In this document: piece by piece, positions 55,260 to 62,821 of the stretch
Numbering within the stretch: position 1 is the stretch's first letter
Layout of the letters: each line of letters starts with the position of its first letter
Notes under the pieces: model-generated
Seen by the model: the letters and a program-made list of their open reading frames with translations, nothing else
What the model was told of the DNA's origin: nothing
Databases searched by the model: none
Assembly: GCF_015265455.1 (NCBI RefSeq)
Contig: NZ_CP054492.1
Location: 620,001-684,000 of the forward strand
Direction of reading: 5' to 3'
Source: Candidatus Sulfurimonas baltica
GTDB lineage: Bacteria > Campylobacterota > Campylobacteria > Campylobacterales > Sulfurimonadaceae
Length of the DNA: 64,000 nucleotides
Program-made: the position numbers and the translations under genes

Positions 55260-56246
55260 ATGAATGAAACAAGCATACTAATATATCAAAGCGATGATGG
55301 TAAAACAAAGTTAGAAACACGACTTGAAAATGAAACAGTGTGGCTTTCCCAAGAGCAAATGGGTGAGCTTTTTCAAAAAGCCCGTTCTACTATCAATGAA
55401 CATATTAAAAATATATATGCCGAAAATGAGTTAGAAGAAGATGCAACTATGAAGAAATTCGGAATATCCGAATTTGCTAAAAAGCCTACTAACTTTTATA
55501 ATTTAGACGTGATTATTTCAGTTGGATACAGAGTGAAATCACTTCAAGGCACAAAGTTTCGTCAATGGGCTACCACAAGGCTCAAAGAATACATAGTAAA
55601 AGGTTTTACTATGAATGACGAAATGCTTAAAGAAGTTGGCGGTGGAACTTATTTTGATGAACTACTTGCTCGTATTAGAGATATCCGTTCATCTGAAAAA
55701 GTTTTTTATAGAAAAGTCTTAGATATTTATGAAACAAGCATTGATTATGACGCAAAAGCGGAAACTTCTATAACTTTTTTTAAAACTATCCAAAATAAAA
55801 TGCACTTCGCTGCTCACGGTCATACTGCTGCTGAAATTATTTTTCAAAGAGCAGATGCGACCGAGCAAAATATGGGGCTAACTACATTTAAAGGTGCAAA
55901 GCCAAATAAGCAAGAGATACAAATCGCTAAGAACTACTTAAATGAAGAAGAGCTAAATATTTTAAACCGTATTGTTTCAGCTTACTTGGAACTCGCAGAA
56001 CTTCAAGCTTTAAACCGCAAACCAATGTATATGAAAGATTGGATAGAGAGACTTGATGAGTTTTTAAAAATGAGTGGAAATGAAATATTAACTCATAAAG
56101 GTTCTCGTGGTCATACGCAAGCAATAGAAAAAGCAAAAGCAGAATATGAACTCTATAAAGAACAAACAAAAAATGAATTATCAAGAGTTGAGAAAGATTT
56201 TATAGAGCATATCGAGAGCTCTCAAAAAGAGATAAAAGGAAAATAA
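55260..56246 (+). CDS. RhuM-family protein
   Basis: 328 aa. The N-terminal helix-turn-helix (WLSQEQMGELFQKARSTINEH), the middle YNLDVIISVGYRVKSLQGTKFR and the C-terminal THKGSRGHTQAIEKAKAEYE are typical of RhuM/virulence RhuM proteins, which commonly accompany type I restriction loci. The function is not known; Fic-like or regulatory roles have been suggested. It lies 14 nt after the nuclease gene and 0 nt before hsdM. Confidence 0.85.
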   Translation: MNETSILIYQSDDGKTKLETRLENETVWLSQEQMGELFQKARSTINEHIKNIYAENELEEDATMKKFGISEFAKKPTNFYNLDVIISVGYRVKSLQGTKFRQWATTRLKEYIVKGFTMNDEMLKEVGGGTYFDELLARIRDIRSSEKVFYRKVLDIYETSIDYDAKAETSITFFKTIQNKMHFAAHGHTAAEIIFQRADATEQNMGLTTFKGAKPNKQEIQIAKNYLNEEELNILNRIVSAYLELAELQALNRKPMYMKDWIERLDEFLKMSGNEILTHKGSRGHTQAIEKAKAEYELYKEQTKNELSRVEKDFIEHIESSQKEIKGK

Positions 56247-57719
56247 GTGTTCATAAGAAGCGAAGTAAAAAGTAAAATCGACAGTATTTGGAACAAGTTT
56301 TGGAGTGGCGGTATCGCCAATCCGCTTAATGCGATAGAGCAGATAACAGCACTTATATTTTTAAAAATGCTGAGTGAAAAAGATACGCAAAAAATATCAC
56401 AAGCTTCATTTACTGGAGAAGACTATGTGTCTATCTTTGAAAATGACAAACAAGCTAAGTGGGATAACTTCAAAGAGTTAGATAGTGTGAGTATGCTGAA
56501 TACAGTTCGAGATGTGGCATTTCCTTTTATCAAAAAATACAACGAGGGAAGCGAGTTTAACAAATCACTTAAAGACTTAGCTTTTATCATTACAAAGCCA
56601 TCACTACTAAGCGAAACAGTTGAAGCCCTTGAAGAGGTTTTTAGTATCCTTGAAGAGGACGATAAAGGCTTTATGGATAGCTTAGGGGATATGTATGAGT
56701 ATCTTTTATCTGAGATAAGTTCAAGTGGTAAAAATGGACAGTTTAGAACTCCAAGACACATAATAAAAATGATTACTCAGCTTGTTAATCCACAAATTGG
56801 CGAAAGAGTATTTGACCCAAGTGTAGGAACAGCAGGATTTTTAGTAAGTGCTTATACTCATATGCTTCAACCATACACAGAAAAAGAGGGAAGATTAGGA
56901 GCTAATCTAACTGATAGCAACTTATGGGATAAGCTCTCAAATGATACATTCTTTGGTAATGACAGCGATATATCTATGATACGAATATCTATGATGAATA
57001 TGATGCTTCACGATATAGAAAATCCACATATAAAACAAGTTGATACACTTGGAAAAGGCTACACTGAAAAAGACAAGTATCAAGTCGTTTTAGCTAATCC
57101 GCCATTCAAAGGGAGTATTGATAAAGAGGACAAAAGTGAAGATTTTAGTATCTCTTCTACTAAAACAGAGCTTCTTTTTGTGGATTTAATCACAAGGGTT
57201 TTAGATATTGGTGGTCGTTGTGGTGTTATCATTCCCGATGGTGTTTTATTTGGTAGTTCTAATGCTCATAAGACCCTCAGAAAGAACCTCTTAGAGAACA
57301 ATGAGCTAAAAGCTGTTATATCTATGCCAAGTGGTGTATTTAAACCATATGCGGGAGTATCAACAGCAGTTTTAGTTTTTGTAAAAGGTGGCTCAACTGA
57401 TAAAGTTTGGTTCTACGATATGGAAGCAGACGGATACAGTTTAGACGACAAGAGAAACAAAATCGAGCAAAACGATATTCCAAATATTATAGAAAAATAT
57501 AAACAAAAAGACACTGCCGAATATAAATCTACGAAAAAGCACTTTTTTATTGATGTCGCTGATATAGTAGCAAACGATTATGATTTATCTATCAATCGCT
57601 ATAAAACTATTGAATATGAAGAGATTGAATATCCACCTACTAATGAGATTTTAGGGGATATCGAAGCACTTTCAGTGAGTATCAATAGTGATTTACAAGA
57701 GTTGAAGCAACTCTTATAG
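56247..57719 (+). CDS. hsdM: Type I DNA adenine methyltransferase, M subunit
   Basis: 490 aa. The N-terminal HsdM helical domain is followed by FDPSVGTAGFLVSAYTHM (SAM motif I) and VVLANPPFKGS (NPPF catalytic motif). GTG at 56247 comes right after the RhuM stop. It methylates the HsdS target. In most loci hsdM precedes or adjoins hsdS; here it is last, about 3.4 kb away. Confidence 0.93.
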   Translation: MFIRSEVKSKIDSIWNKFWSGGIANPLNAIEQITALIFLKMLSEKDTQKISQASFTGEDYVSIFENDKQAKWDNFKELDSVSMLNTVRDVAFPFIKKYNEGSEFNKSLKDLAFIITKPSLLSETVEALEEVFSILEEDDKGFMDSLGDMYEYLLSEISSSGKNGQFRTPRHIIKMITQLVNPQIGERVFDPSVGTAGFLVSAYTHMLQPYTEKEGRLGANLTDSNLWDKLSNDTFFGNDSDISMIRISMMNMMLHDIENPHIKQVDTLGKGYTEKDKYQVVLANPPFKGSIDKEDKSEDFSISSTKTELLFVDLITRVLDIGGRCGVIIPDGVLFGSSNAHKTLRKNLLENNELKAVISMPSGVFKPYAGVSTAVLVFVKGGSTDKVWFYDMEADGYSLDDKRNKIEQNDIPNIIEKYKQKDTAEYKSTKKHFFIDVADIVANDYDLSINRYKTIEYEEIEYPPTNEILGDIEALSVSINSDLQELKQLL

Positions 57720-58217
57720 TAAATATACACTATTAATTTAGGAGCGGTGATTTATGAAACATCAGTCGCTAACGCTCTTTTACGCAATAATTCATTGAAA
57801 AAAAGACATTTTTAATAAATTATTAGAAAAAGCTTGTGTTATGGATGATTTATTGGTATAATATCATTAACATAAGCAAGATTTATACATTTAAGAAGAT
57901 TTTAAGATTTCTTACGCTACAATTCTCCTTACAATAAAACATTCTTCCCCCAACGATAAAAACTTTAATTGTGAAGTTTTCTATCCGAACCAAGAAATGT
58001 AACTCATTATTATCACTATTTAAAAATTGCCCGTAGCAATTTCTAATCAGTATATATATCAAGATTTAAAATAAAATTATTGATTATATTTAAGTGGAAA
58101 GTTCATAACCCACTATAAACCCTGTCTGATTAACTGCAAAAAATGTATTTTGAAACACATTTAAAAACCTATCTTTCTGTATCTACCATTATCAAAGTTA
58201 AAAAAAAAGGCTTGATT
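57720..58217 (+). other. 498-nt gap without a clear gene; promoter and hairpins
   Basis: The gap holds a TTGTGT-17-TATAAT promoter (57834-57862) far upstream of the methylase start. It also holds a 7-bp hairpin AAATTGC/GCAATTT with loop CCGTA (58024-58042) and a GAGCG..CGCTC dyad around 57742-57778. A 14-residue ORF (57754-57798, MKHQSLTLFYAIIH) has GGAG upstream but no other support. A small RNA or a long regulated leader is possible. Confidence 0.4.
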
Positions 58218-59108
58218 ATGAAAAAGCAGTCATTAAACAGCTCACAGACTAAAAAAACAACAACAACACTAATGCAATGGGTAGGAGGCAAAGTAAGACT
58301 TGCTGACAAACTTGTTGAAACACTACCTGAAACTTACAACAACTACTTTGAACCTTTTATCGGTGCTGGCTCTTTGTTCTTCAAAGAAGTTCCTGAAAAT
58401 GGTTATATAAGTGATATGAACTATGAGCTTATTAATTGCTATAAAATTATTCAGTCTAATGTCGAAGAATTAATTGTTGATTTAGGAAAACACGAATTTA
58501 ACCTTGATTACTATATGAGGATTAGAAGTCTTGACAGAGATTTAGAGGTATTCAATAAACTAACTGATATTGAAAGAGGCAGTAGATTTTTGTATTTAAT
58601 GAAAGGAGGCTATAACGGACTTTGGAGAGTTAATCAAAAGAACCAAAATAATGTAGCTTGGAATAAAAAGACTGATTTAGAGTTTGACTATGACTATATA
58701 AGAGAAGCCAGCAAAAAGCTTCAAAATACGGTTATAGAGCATAAAGATTTTATGTGCATCAAGGATAATATTCAAAAAGGCGACTTTTGTTATTTTGATA
58801 GTCCATATGACAATTCAACAAATGAAAAATCTTATACAAAGGAGGGGTTTGGAGTTAAAGAACAAGAGCAGCTGAAAGAGTTGTGTGATTATATCGACAG
58901 CATAGGAGCTTATTTCTTACTATCTAATAGTTGCACCGAAAGAACTTTAAACTTATATAGTAAATATAGGATTGAATACATAAGTATGAAACAGAATATT
59001 AGCTCTAATAAGGATAAGCGAGTGAATACAACAGAAATATTAGTAAGTAATTACACTAATCAAAGAGCAGTAAATAATCAAATCAATAATGTGGAGGTGG
59101 CAATTTAA
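58218..59108 (+). CDS. Orphan D12-class N6-adenine DNA methyltransferase (Dam-like)
   Basis: 296 aa. MQWVGGKVRLADKL and NYFEPFIGAGSLFFKE form the SAM site (FxGxG) of the D12 class. The catalytic motif IV reads DSPY instead of DPPY (FCYFDSPYDNSTNE near 194). ATG at 58218 follows AAAAGG and matches the family start; an in-frame ATG at 58143 adds unrelated residues. There is no cognate nuclease next to it, so it probably protects or regulates the mobile element. The substitution may reduce activity or be tolerated. Confidence 0.85.
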   Translation: MKKQSLNSSQTKKTTTTLMQWVGGKVRLADKLVETLPETYNNYFEPFIGAGSLFFKEVPENGYISDMNYELINCYKIIQSNVEELIVDLGKHEFNLDYYMRIRSLDRDLEVFNKLTDIERGSRFLYLMKGGYNGLWRVNQKNQNNVAWNKKTDLEFDYDYIREASKKLQNTVIEHKDFMCIKDNIQKGDFCYFDSPYDNSTNEKSYTKEGFGVKEQEQLKELCDYIDSIGAYFLLSNSCTERTLNLYSKYRIEYISMKQNISSNKDKRVNTTEILVSNYTNQRAVNNQINNVEVAI

Positions 59109-59138
59109 AAAAGAAATCTACATTTAATATAGTTTTAC

Positions 59139-59197
59139 TTGACATTGGTTTAAGTTTAGGTTAAGATTACATTAAGTTAAATTTAAGTTTAGCTTAA
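59139..59197 (+). promoter_or_regulatory. Strong promoter with two operator-like direct repeats
   Basis: TTGACA (59139-59144), 17 nt, TAAGAT (59162-59167). TTTAAGTTTAGGTTAA (59149-59164) and TTTAAGTTTAGCTTAA (59182-59197) repeat with a 33-bp period, one overlapping the -10 box and one around the start of transcription. This suggests a repressor binding on one face of the DNA. Confidence 0.6.
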
Positions 59198-59216
59198 AAA
59201 ATAAAAAGGATATAAA

Positions 59217-59447
59217 ATGAAGAACTGGTCTGAAACATATTTCACAAGAATTAAGCTGACAAAAAAGCAACATAAAGAAAATAATGTTTGGTTTGAAAAA
59301 ACCATTAATAATTTAGAAGATAATAGACTATTGAAAGTGCCAACATTAGGAAAATTTTTTAATAAACAAGGTAAAGAAACAGACGGATATGGTAATTTGA
59401 AATATGATTATTTTGTAGCTGACTTTTCAAACATAAAGGTATCATAA
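59217..59447 (+). CDS. Small hypothetical protein of the mobile element
   Basis: 76 aa, charged. Two Trp (NWSETYF, NVWFEK) and a strand-like end (GYGNLKYDYFVADF). No family recognised. It is driven by the strong promoter at 59139. AAAAGGA lies 7 nt before the ATG. Its stop overlaps the next ORF (TAATG). Confidence 0.6.
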   Translation: MKNWSETYFTRIKLTKKQHKENNVWFEKTINNLEDNRLLKVPTLGKFFNKQGKETDGYGNLKYDYFVADFSNIKVS

Positions 59448-59665
59448 TGACAGAGGCACAAATAGAAGAGTATGATTATTATAAATGAGCATTAATTGAA
59501 GCACGAGCGTTTAAGATTGATTTAGAAAAAAAATTAATAGAGACAGAAGAAGATATTGATACTTTTATAGAAGAAATGAATAGTATTGTCAGTGAAGATA
59601 AAGATAGGATTTATTATCCAAATATTCCATTTAGACCATATTGAAGAAAAAATCACAATAAATAG
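59447..59665 (+). pseudogene. Small coding frame interrupted by two in-frame TGA codons
   Basis: ATG at 59447 overlaps the previous stop. TGA at 59486-59488 comes after 13 codons, then an uninterrupted, clearly protein-like stretch (ALIEARAFKIDLEKKL, ETEEDIDTFIEEMNS) of 51 codons leads to a second TGA at 59642-59644 and TAG at 59663-59665. Both TGA fall where Trp would fit (YYK-x-ALIE, FRPY-x-RKN). It is either a gene broken by TGG-to-TGA changes or one that needs readthrough. Neighbouring genes use TGG for Trp, so the element as a whole is not recoded. Confidence 0.5.
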
Positions 59666-59846
59666 CTTAAAAATAAAGAAAACTTAAATTCTTTTTAAAA
59701 AGAGAATTCCCATAGATAGGGGTTTTTTGGCTAATTTTTTGTAGTTAAATCATAAAATAGCTTTTAAATAGCTTAAATAAAAAAGAAATTTGATAAAAAG
59801 TTTTATAATAATTTAATCTATACAAAATATAGAAAATATAAAAAGA

Positions 59847-59867
59847 CCTGAGATACGGCAAAGGAAT
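59847..59867 (+). promoter_or_regulatory. Leader motif copy 1 with ribosome site
   Basis: CCTGAGATACGGCAAAGGAA ends in a ribosome site 5 nt before the ATG at 59871. A near copy, differing only by four transitions over 21 nt, precedes the gene at 61668. A shared translational control element is possible. Confidence 0.5.
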
Positions 59868-59870
59868 AAA

Positions 59871-60611
59871 ATGGAAGATTTAAAACAAGAAGCTAAAAAA
59901 GTTGATATAAAAATGTCTAATGCGAATATAGCACCAGTTGAAAAAGAGAATATATTTGATTTACTTGCCATTGAAGAGCAAGAAAATGAGCAAGCTTTTT
60001 TAAGTCATACAATAATTGCAAAAATCAGTGGTTATAGATTGAGCAGAGACGAGAACGACAGAGTAATAAAATGCCAAATCCAGAACAAAATGATTGATAA
60101 AGATACGGGAGCATTAATTAATTTTACCTTTACACTCAATGCCGAAGCAGGAATTATCAAAGAGAGTGAAGTTAAGGGAATGGTTGGTAAAACAATCAAA
60201 ACAGTTGACATTGTAAGATATACAGACATAAATAAAAATTCTATGGGGCAAGAGATTTCACGAGAGCATAGATACGGCGGTCAATGGGCAAATATGATTG
60301 TAATTCCAAATTCTAATGTAGAAAGCTATGAGTTAAATACTTTTGTAGATATTGAACTAACAAGTGTATCTAATGCTCTTAAAAAAGGAAACCCGACTGG
60401 CGACGTAAAACTTATATCAATAAAAACAGAAAATGATGGCAGTGTAAAAACATTTGAGTGCAAATTGAAGCACAATAAAATCGGAAAGAAACTTGATAAA
60501 GCTATGTTCAAACCAGTCCTGGGAAGAAAAATCAGAATAAATAAAATGACTGATAACCGTATCAATGGAACAACTTATTTTTCAACAGAAGATATGCCTG
60601 CATTAGCATAA
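59871..60611 (+). CDS. Hypothetical protein of the mobile element
   Basis: 246 aa, soluble. The first 45 residues are charged and probably disordered; the rest is strand-rich (FLSHTIIAKISGYRLSRDEN, LINFTFTLNAEAG, FVDIELTSVSNALKKG), perhaps an OB-like or beta-barrel fold. No family recognised. The leader motif at 59847 and a strong ribosome site suggest good expression. A role in DNA handling of the element is possible but not shown. Confidence 0.65.
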   Translation: MEDLKQEAKKVDIKMSNANIAPVEKENIFDLLAIEEQENEQAFLSHTIIAKISGYRLSRDENDRVIKCQIQNKMIDKDTGALINFTFTLNAEAGIIKESEVKGMVGKTIKTVDIVRYTDINKNSMGQEISREHRYGGQWANMIVIPNSNVESYELNTFVDIELTSVSNALKKGNPTGDVKLISIKTENDGSVKTFECKLKHNKIGKKLDKAMFKPVLGRKIRINKMTDNRINGTTYFSTEDMPALA

Positions 60612-60648
60612 AGTTTATATATGTTCTAAATATAAAAAGGTTGATAAA

Positions 60649-60966
60649 ATGAAAATAAACTATACACAACTTTCTCTAAATATAAATAAAAAATTGAAAG
60701 TTGATTTGAAAGAATTATTAAGAAAAGACACAAAATATAGTTCAATAAAAGATTTACTAAAAAGTGAAATAAAAAACTTTATTTATGAGAATGAGTTTTA
60801 TAAAAAAAGTGCAGATTACAACAAAATAAACGAAGAATTAATGAATGTTGAAATACTAAAAAAATATAAAAATAAGTTGCTTGAAATAACGAAGGAAGAT
60901 AATGAATTTTTTAATATGAAAGAAATAATTCTATATATAATAAAGAATTATGTAGATAAGAAATAG
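60649..60966 (+). CDS. Small helical hypothetical protein
   Basis: 105 aa, Lys-rich and helical (LNINKKLKVDLKELLRKDTKYSSIKDLLKSE). The first 45 residues could be a ribbon-helix-helix-type DNA-binding unit (short strand, then two helices), but this is only a guess. AAGG lies before the ATG. It sits between the 246-aa protein and the ArdA-like genes. Confidence 0.55.
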   Translation: MKINYTQLSLNINKKLKVDLKELLRKDTKYSSIKDLLKSEIKNFIYENEFYKKSADYNKINEELMNVEILKKYKNKLLEITKEDNEFFNMKEIILYIIKNYVDKK

Positions 60967-60992
60967 AAATTTTAAAAATATTTATAATGTAA

Positions 60993-61094
60993 ATGTTTGA
61001 CGTAAAAATTAAATATTTTTGTAAGAAATTTAGCGAAACAATGAAGAAGAAAATTAAAAAAAATAGGCAAATAGCCAAAAGGAATTATCAATGA
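60993..61094 (+). CDS. Possible tiny basic ORF coupled to ardA
   Basis: 33 aa, MFDVKIKYFCKK at the start and Lys/Arg-rich throughout. Its stop overlaps the ardA start by 4 nt (ATGA), typical of coupled genes. No ribosome site is obvious, so it may be chance. Confidence 0.3.
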   Translation: MFDVKIKYFCKKFSETMKKKIKKNRQIAKRNYQ

Positions 61095-61627
61095 TTACTA
61101 TTTATATTAGAGAACACGGAACACATAACAGAGGTTGGAGTTTTGATTTCAATGCAGATTTAAATAACTATACAAGTTCTGAAAGTTTATTGGAAGATTT
61201 ATACGAATATACAAGAGAGAAAATTGAAGCAAATGGTTTAACATATGAAGACGAAATGGAAGAGTGGCTGATTACTGATTGGGAAATTGACAACAGTGAT
61301 TTTAATATGCAGTTTGACGAATATTTTAATCTTGATAAGTTGATAGAAATAAATGCAAAAATGAATGAATTAAACGAAACAGAAATTAAATTAGTGAGTG
61401 CTTTAATGAATAACGGAAGCACATTTCAAGAAGCTATTGAGAGTTATGAAGACACTTACTATTTTGAGGGAACACTTGAAGATTGGGCTTATGAAATGGT
61501 TGAAGAAGGTTTGTTCGGTAATATAAACGAAAAATTAATGTTTTATATTGACTATCAAAAACTTGCGAGAGATTTAAGCTATGAGGGCTATGTGGAAGAT
61601 AATAATATATCTTTTTGTATGAATTAA
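61091..61627 (+). CDS. ardA: ArdA-family antirestriction protein
   Basis: 178 aa, strongly acidic, as expected for a DNA mimic. EEWLITDWEIDNSDF near 57-72, TLEDWAYEMVEEGLFGNINEKL near 130-150 and FYIDYQKLARDLSYEGYV near 153-170 match ArdA domains 1-3. ArdA binds and blocks type I restriction enzymes so that incoming mobile DNA survives. A type I system lies 4 kb upstream in the same accessory block. AAAAGGA precedes the ATG by 8 nt. Confidence 0.83.
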   Translation: MITIYIREHGTHNRGWSFDFNADLNNYTSSESLLEDLYEYTREKIEANGLTYEDEMEEWLITDWEIDNSDFNMQFDEYFNLDKLIEINAKMNELNETEIKLVSALMNNGSTFQEAIESYEDTYYFEGTLEDWAYEMVEEGLFGNINEKLMFYIDYQKLARDLSYEGYVEDNNISFCMN

Positions 61628-61642
61628 AAAATAAAATAAAGG

Positions 61643-61663
61643 CCCGAAATATGGCAAAGGAAC
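61643..61663 (+). promoter_or_regulatory. Leader motif copy 2 with ribosome site
   Basis: CCCGAAATATGGCAAAGGAA, near-identical to the motif at 59847, ends just before the ATG at 61668. Confidence 0.5.
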
Positions 61664-61667
61664 AATT

Positions 61668-62153
61668 ATGAATAGTCAAAAATTTTATGATATGGTTGAA
61701 ACGCTAATTACAGAGAATATGCGAACATATAGTTTAATATTAGGTGATCAAACAATTATGCTGGCAGAAGCAGAAGCATTAGAAGAAGAATTCAATACTG
61801 GCGAATTTACATTAAAAGATTTAAAACATAAATTAGAAATTAACCTTATTACTAATCAAGAATATGCAGAAAAAGCATACGGAGTTGAAGAAAGCAGATT
61901 TAAAGAGCTTGAATTAATATCATATGATTTGTGTTTAGAGCTTAAATGGTGTTTAGAACACAATGACGAGCTTGATACTTACAAAATGGATTTGAAAGAA
62001 TTTTGCACCTATATGATAAGCGAAGTAAATATATTTGGAGACGTAAATGAGAAAGTTTTAAACTTCATAGATTATAACCGTGTATGGGATAGTTTATTGA
62101 GATTTGAATACAGCGAAATTCCAAAAGTAGGATATGTATATACCTCAATATAG
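61668..62153 (+). CDS. Divergent second ArdA-like protein
   Basis: 161 aa, acidic. The C-terminal third (DLKEFCTYMISEVNIFGDVNEK and VLNFIDYNRVWDSLLRF) aligns with the end of the ArdA next to it (TLEDWAYEMVEEGLFGNINEK, LMFYIDYQKLARDLSY), while the N-terminal two thirds have no clear match. It could be an ArdA relative aimed at a different restriction enzyme or a different defence protein. It is preceded by the conserved leader motif. Confidence 0.65.
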   Translation: MNSQKFYDMVETLITENMRTYSLILGDQTIMLAEAEALEEEFNTGEFTLKDLKHKLEINLITNQEYAEKAYGVEESRFKELELISYDLCLELKWCLEHNDELDTYKMDLKEFCTYMISEVNIFGDVNEKVLNFIDYNRVWDSLLRFEYSEIPKVGYVYTSI

Positions 62154-62457
62154 GGTATATCTATTAAGAAAAGGAATGAGAAACTTATTATTAAAACAAT
62201 TAAATCACATACACAATATTCTAAGAAATAATGGAATTATGAAAGGATATTTTTTTGAATGTGATTATAAAGAATTAGAACATAAAATACTTGAATATCA
62301 AATTTTAAGCAGTAAATTAATTATAGAAATTGAGAATTTTTTTATTAATTCACTTGAAAAAGAAATCAAGTTCTGGTCCAGTGAAGATATATTAAATACA
62401 CATAGTGAATATATTGAATATTTAAAAGATTGTAAAAATAATTTTATGATTATATAA
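62134..62457 (+). CDS. Hypothetical small helical protein
   Basis: 107 aa from ATG 62134; a shorter start at 62176 (MRNLLLKQLNH) is also possible because AAAAGGA abuts it. Helical with amphipathic segments (YKELEHKILEYQILSSKLIIEIENFF). No family recognised. It overlaps the divergent ArdA-like gene by 20 nt in the longer reading. Confidence 0.5.
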   Translation: MYIPQYRVYLLRKGMRNLLLKQLNHIHNILRNNGIMKGYFFECDYKELEHKILEYQILSSKLIIEIENFFINSLEKEIKFWSSEDILNTHSEYIEYLKDCKNNFMII

Positions 62458-62468
62458 AGGAAAAAATA

Positions 62469-62801
62469 ATGTCAGCGATAATAGATAGATATATAATAAA
62501 TAATGTTGAATATGACAGAAGAGTTAAATTGACAGTAGAAGACAAAAAAGAGATTAAAACAGTTTATAAAGAGGGTATATTCTCTCAAAGAGAATTAGCA
62601 GAAATTTATAATGTAAGCAGAAGAAGTATTCAATTTGCGATTTCCACTGATAAATTAAAAGCAAATAAACAAAGACGTGCAGAAAGAGGCGGAAGTAAGC
62701 AATATTATAATAAAGAACAAAATTCTCAAACTCAAAGAGAACATAGAAAATATAAGAAAGAACTCTTAGCTTGTGGTATTGAACTAACAAGAGTTGCTTA
62801 A
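62469..62801 (+). CDS. Helix-turn-helix protein
   Basis: 110 aa. LTVEDKKEIKTVYKEGIFSQRELAEIYNVSRRSIQFAI near 22-58 is a resolvase/Sigma-70-region-4-like HTH. A basic Gln/Lys-rich tail follows (ERGGSKQYYNKEQ). This type is common in phage and plasmid modules and may regulate the element. AAAGGAAA precedes the ATG. Confidence 0.7.
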   Translation: MSAIIDRYIINNVEYDRRVKLTVEDKKEIKTVYKEGIFSQRELAEIYNVSRRSIQFAISTDKLKANKQRRAERGGSKQYYNKEQNSQTQREHRKYKKELLACGIELTRVA

Positions 62802-62821
62802 ATCATATTAAAGGGTTTTTG

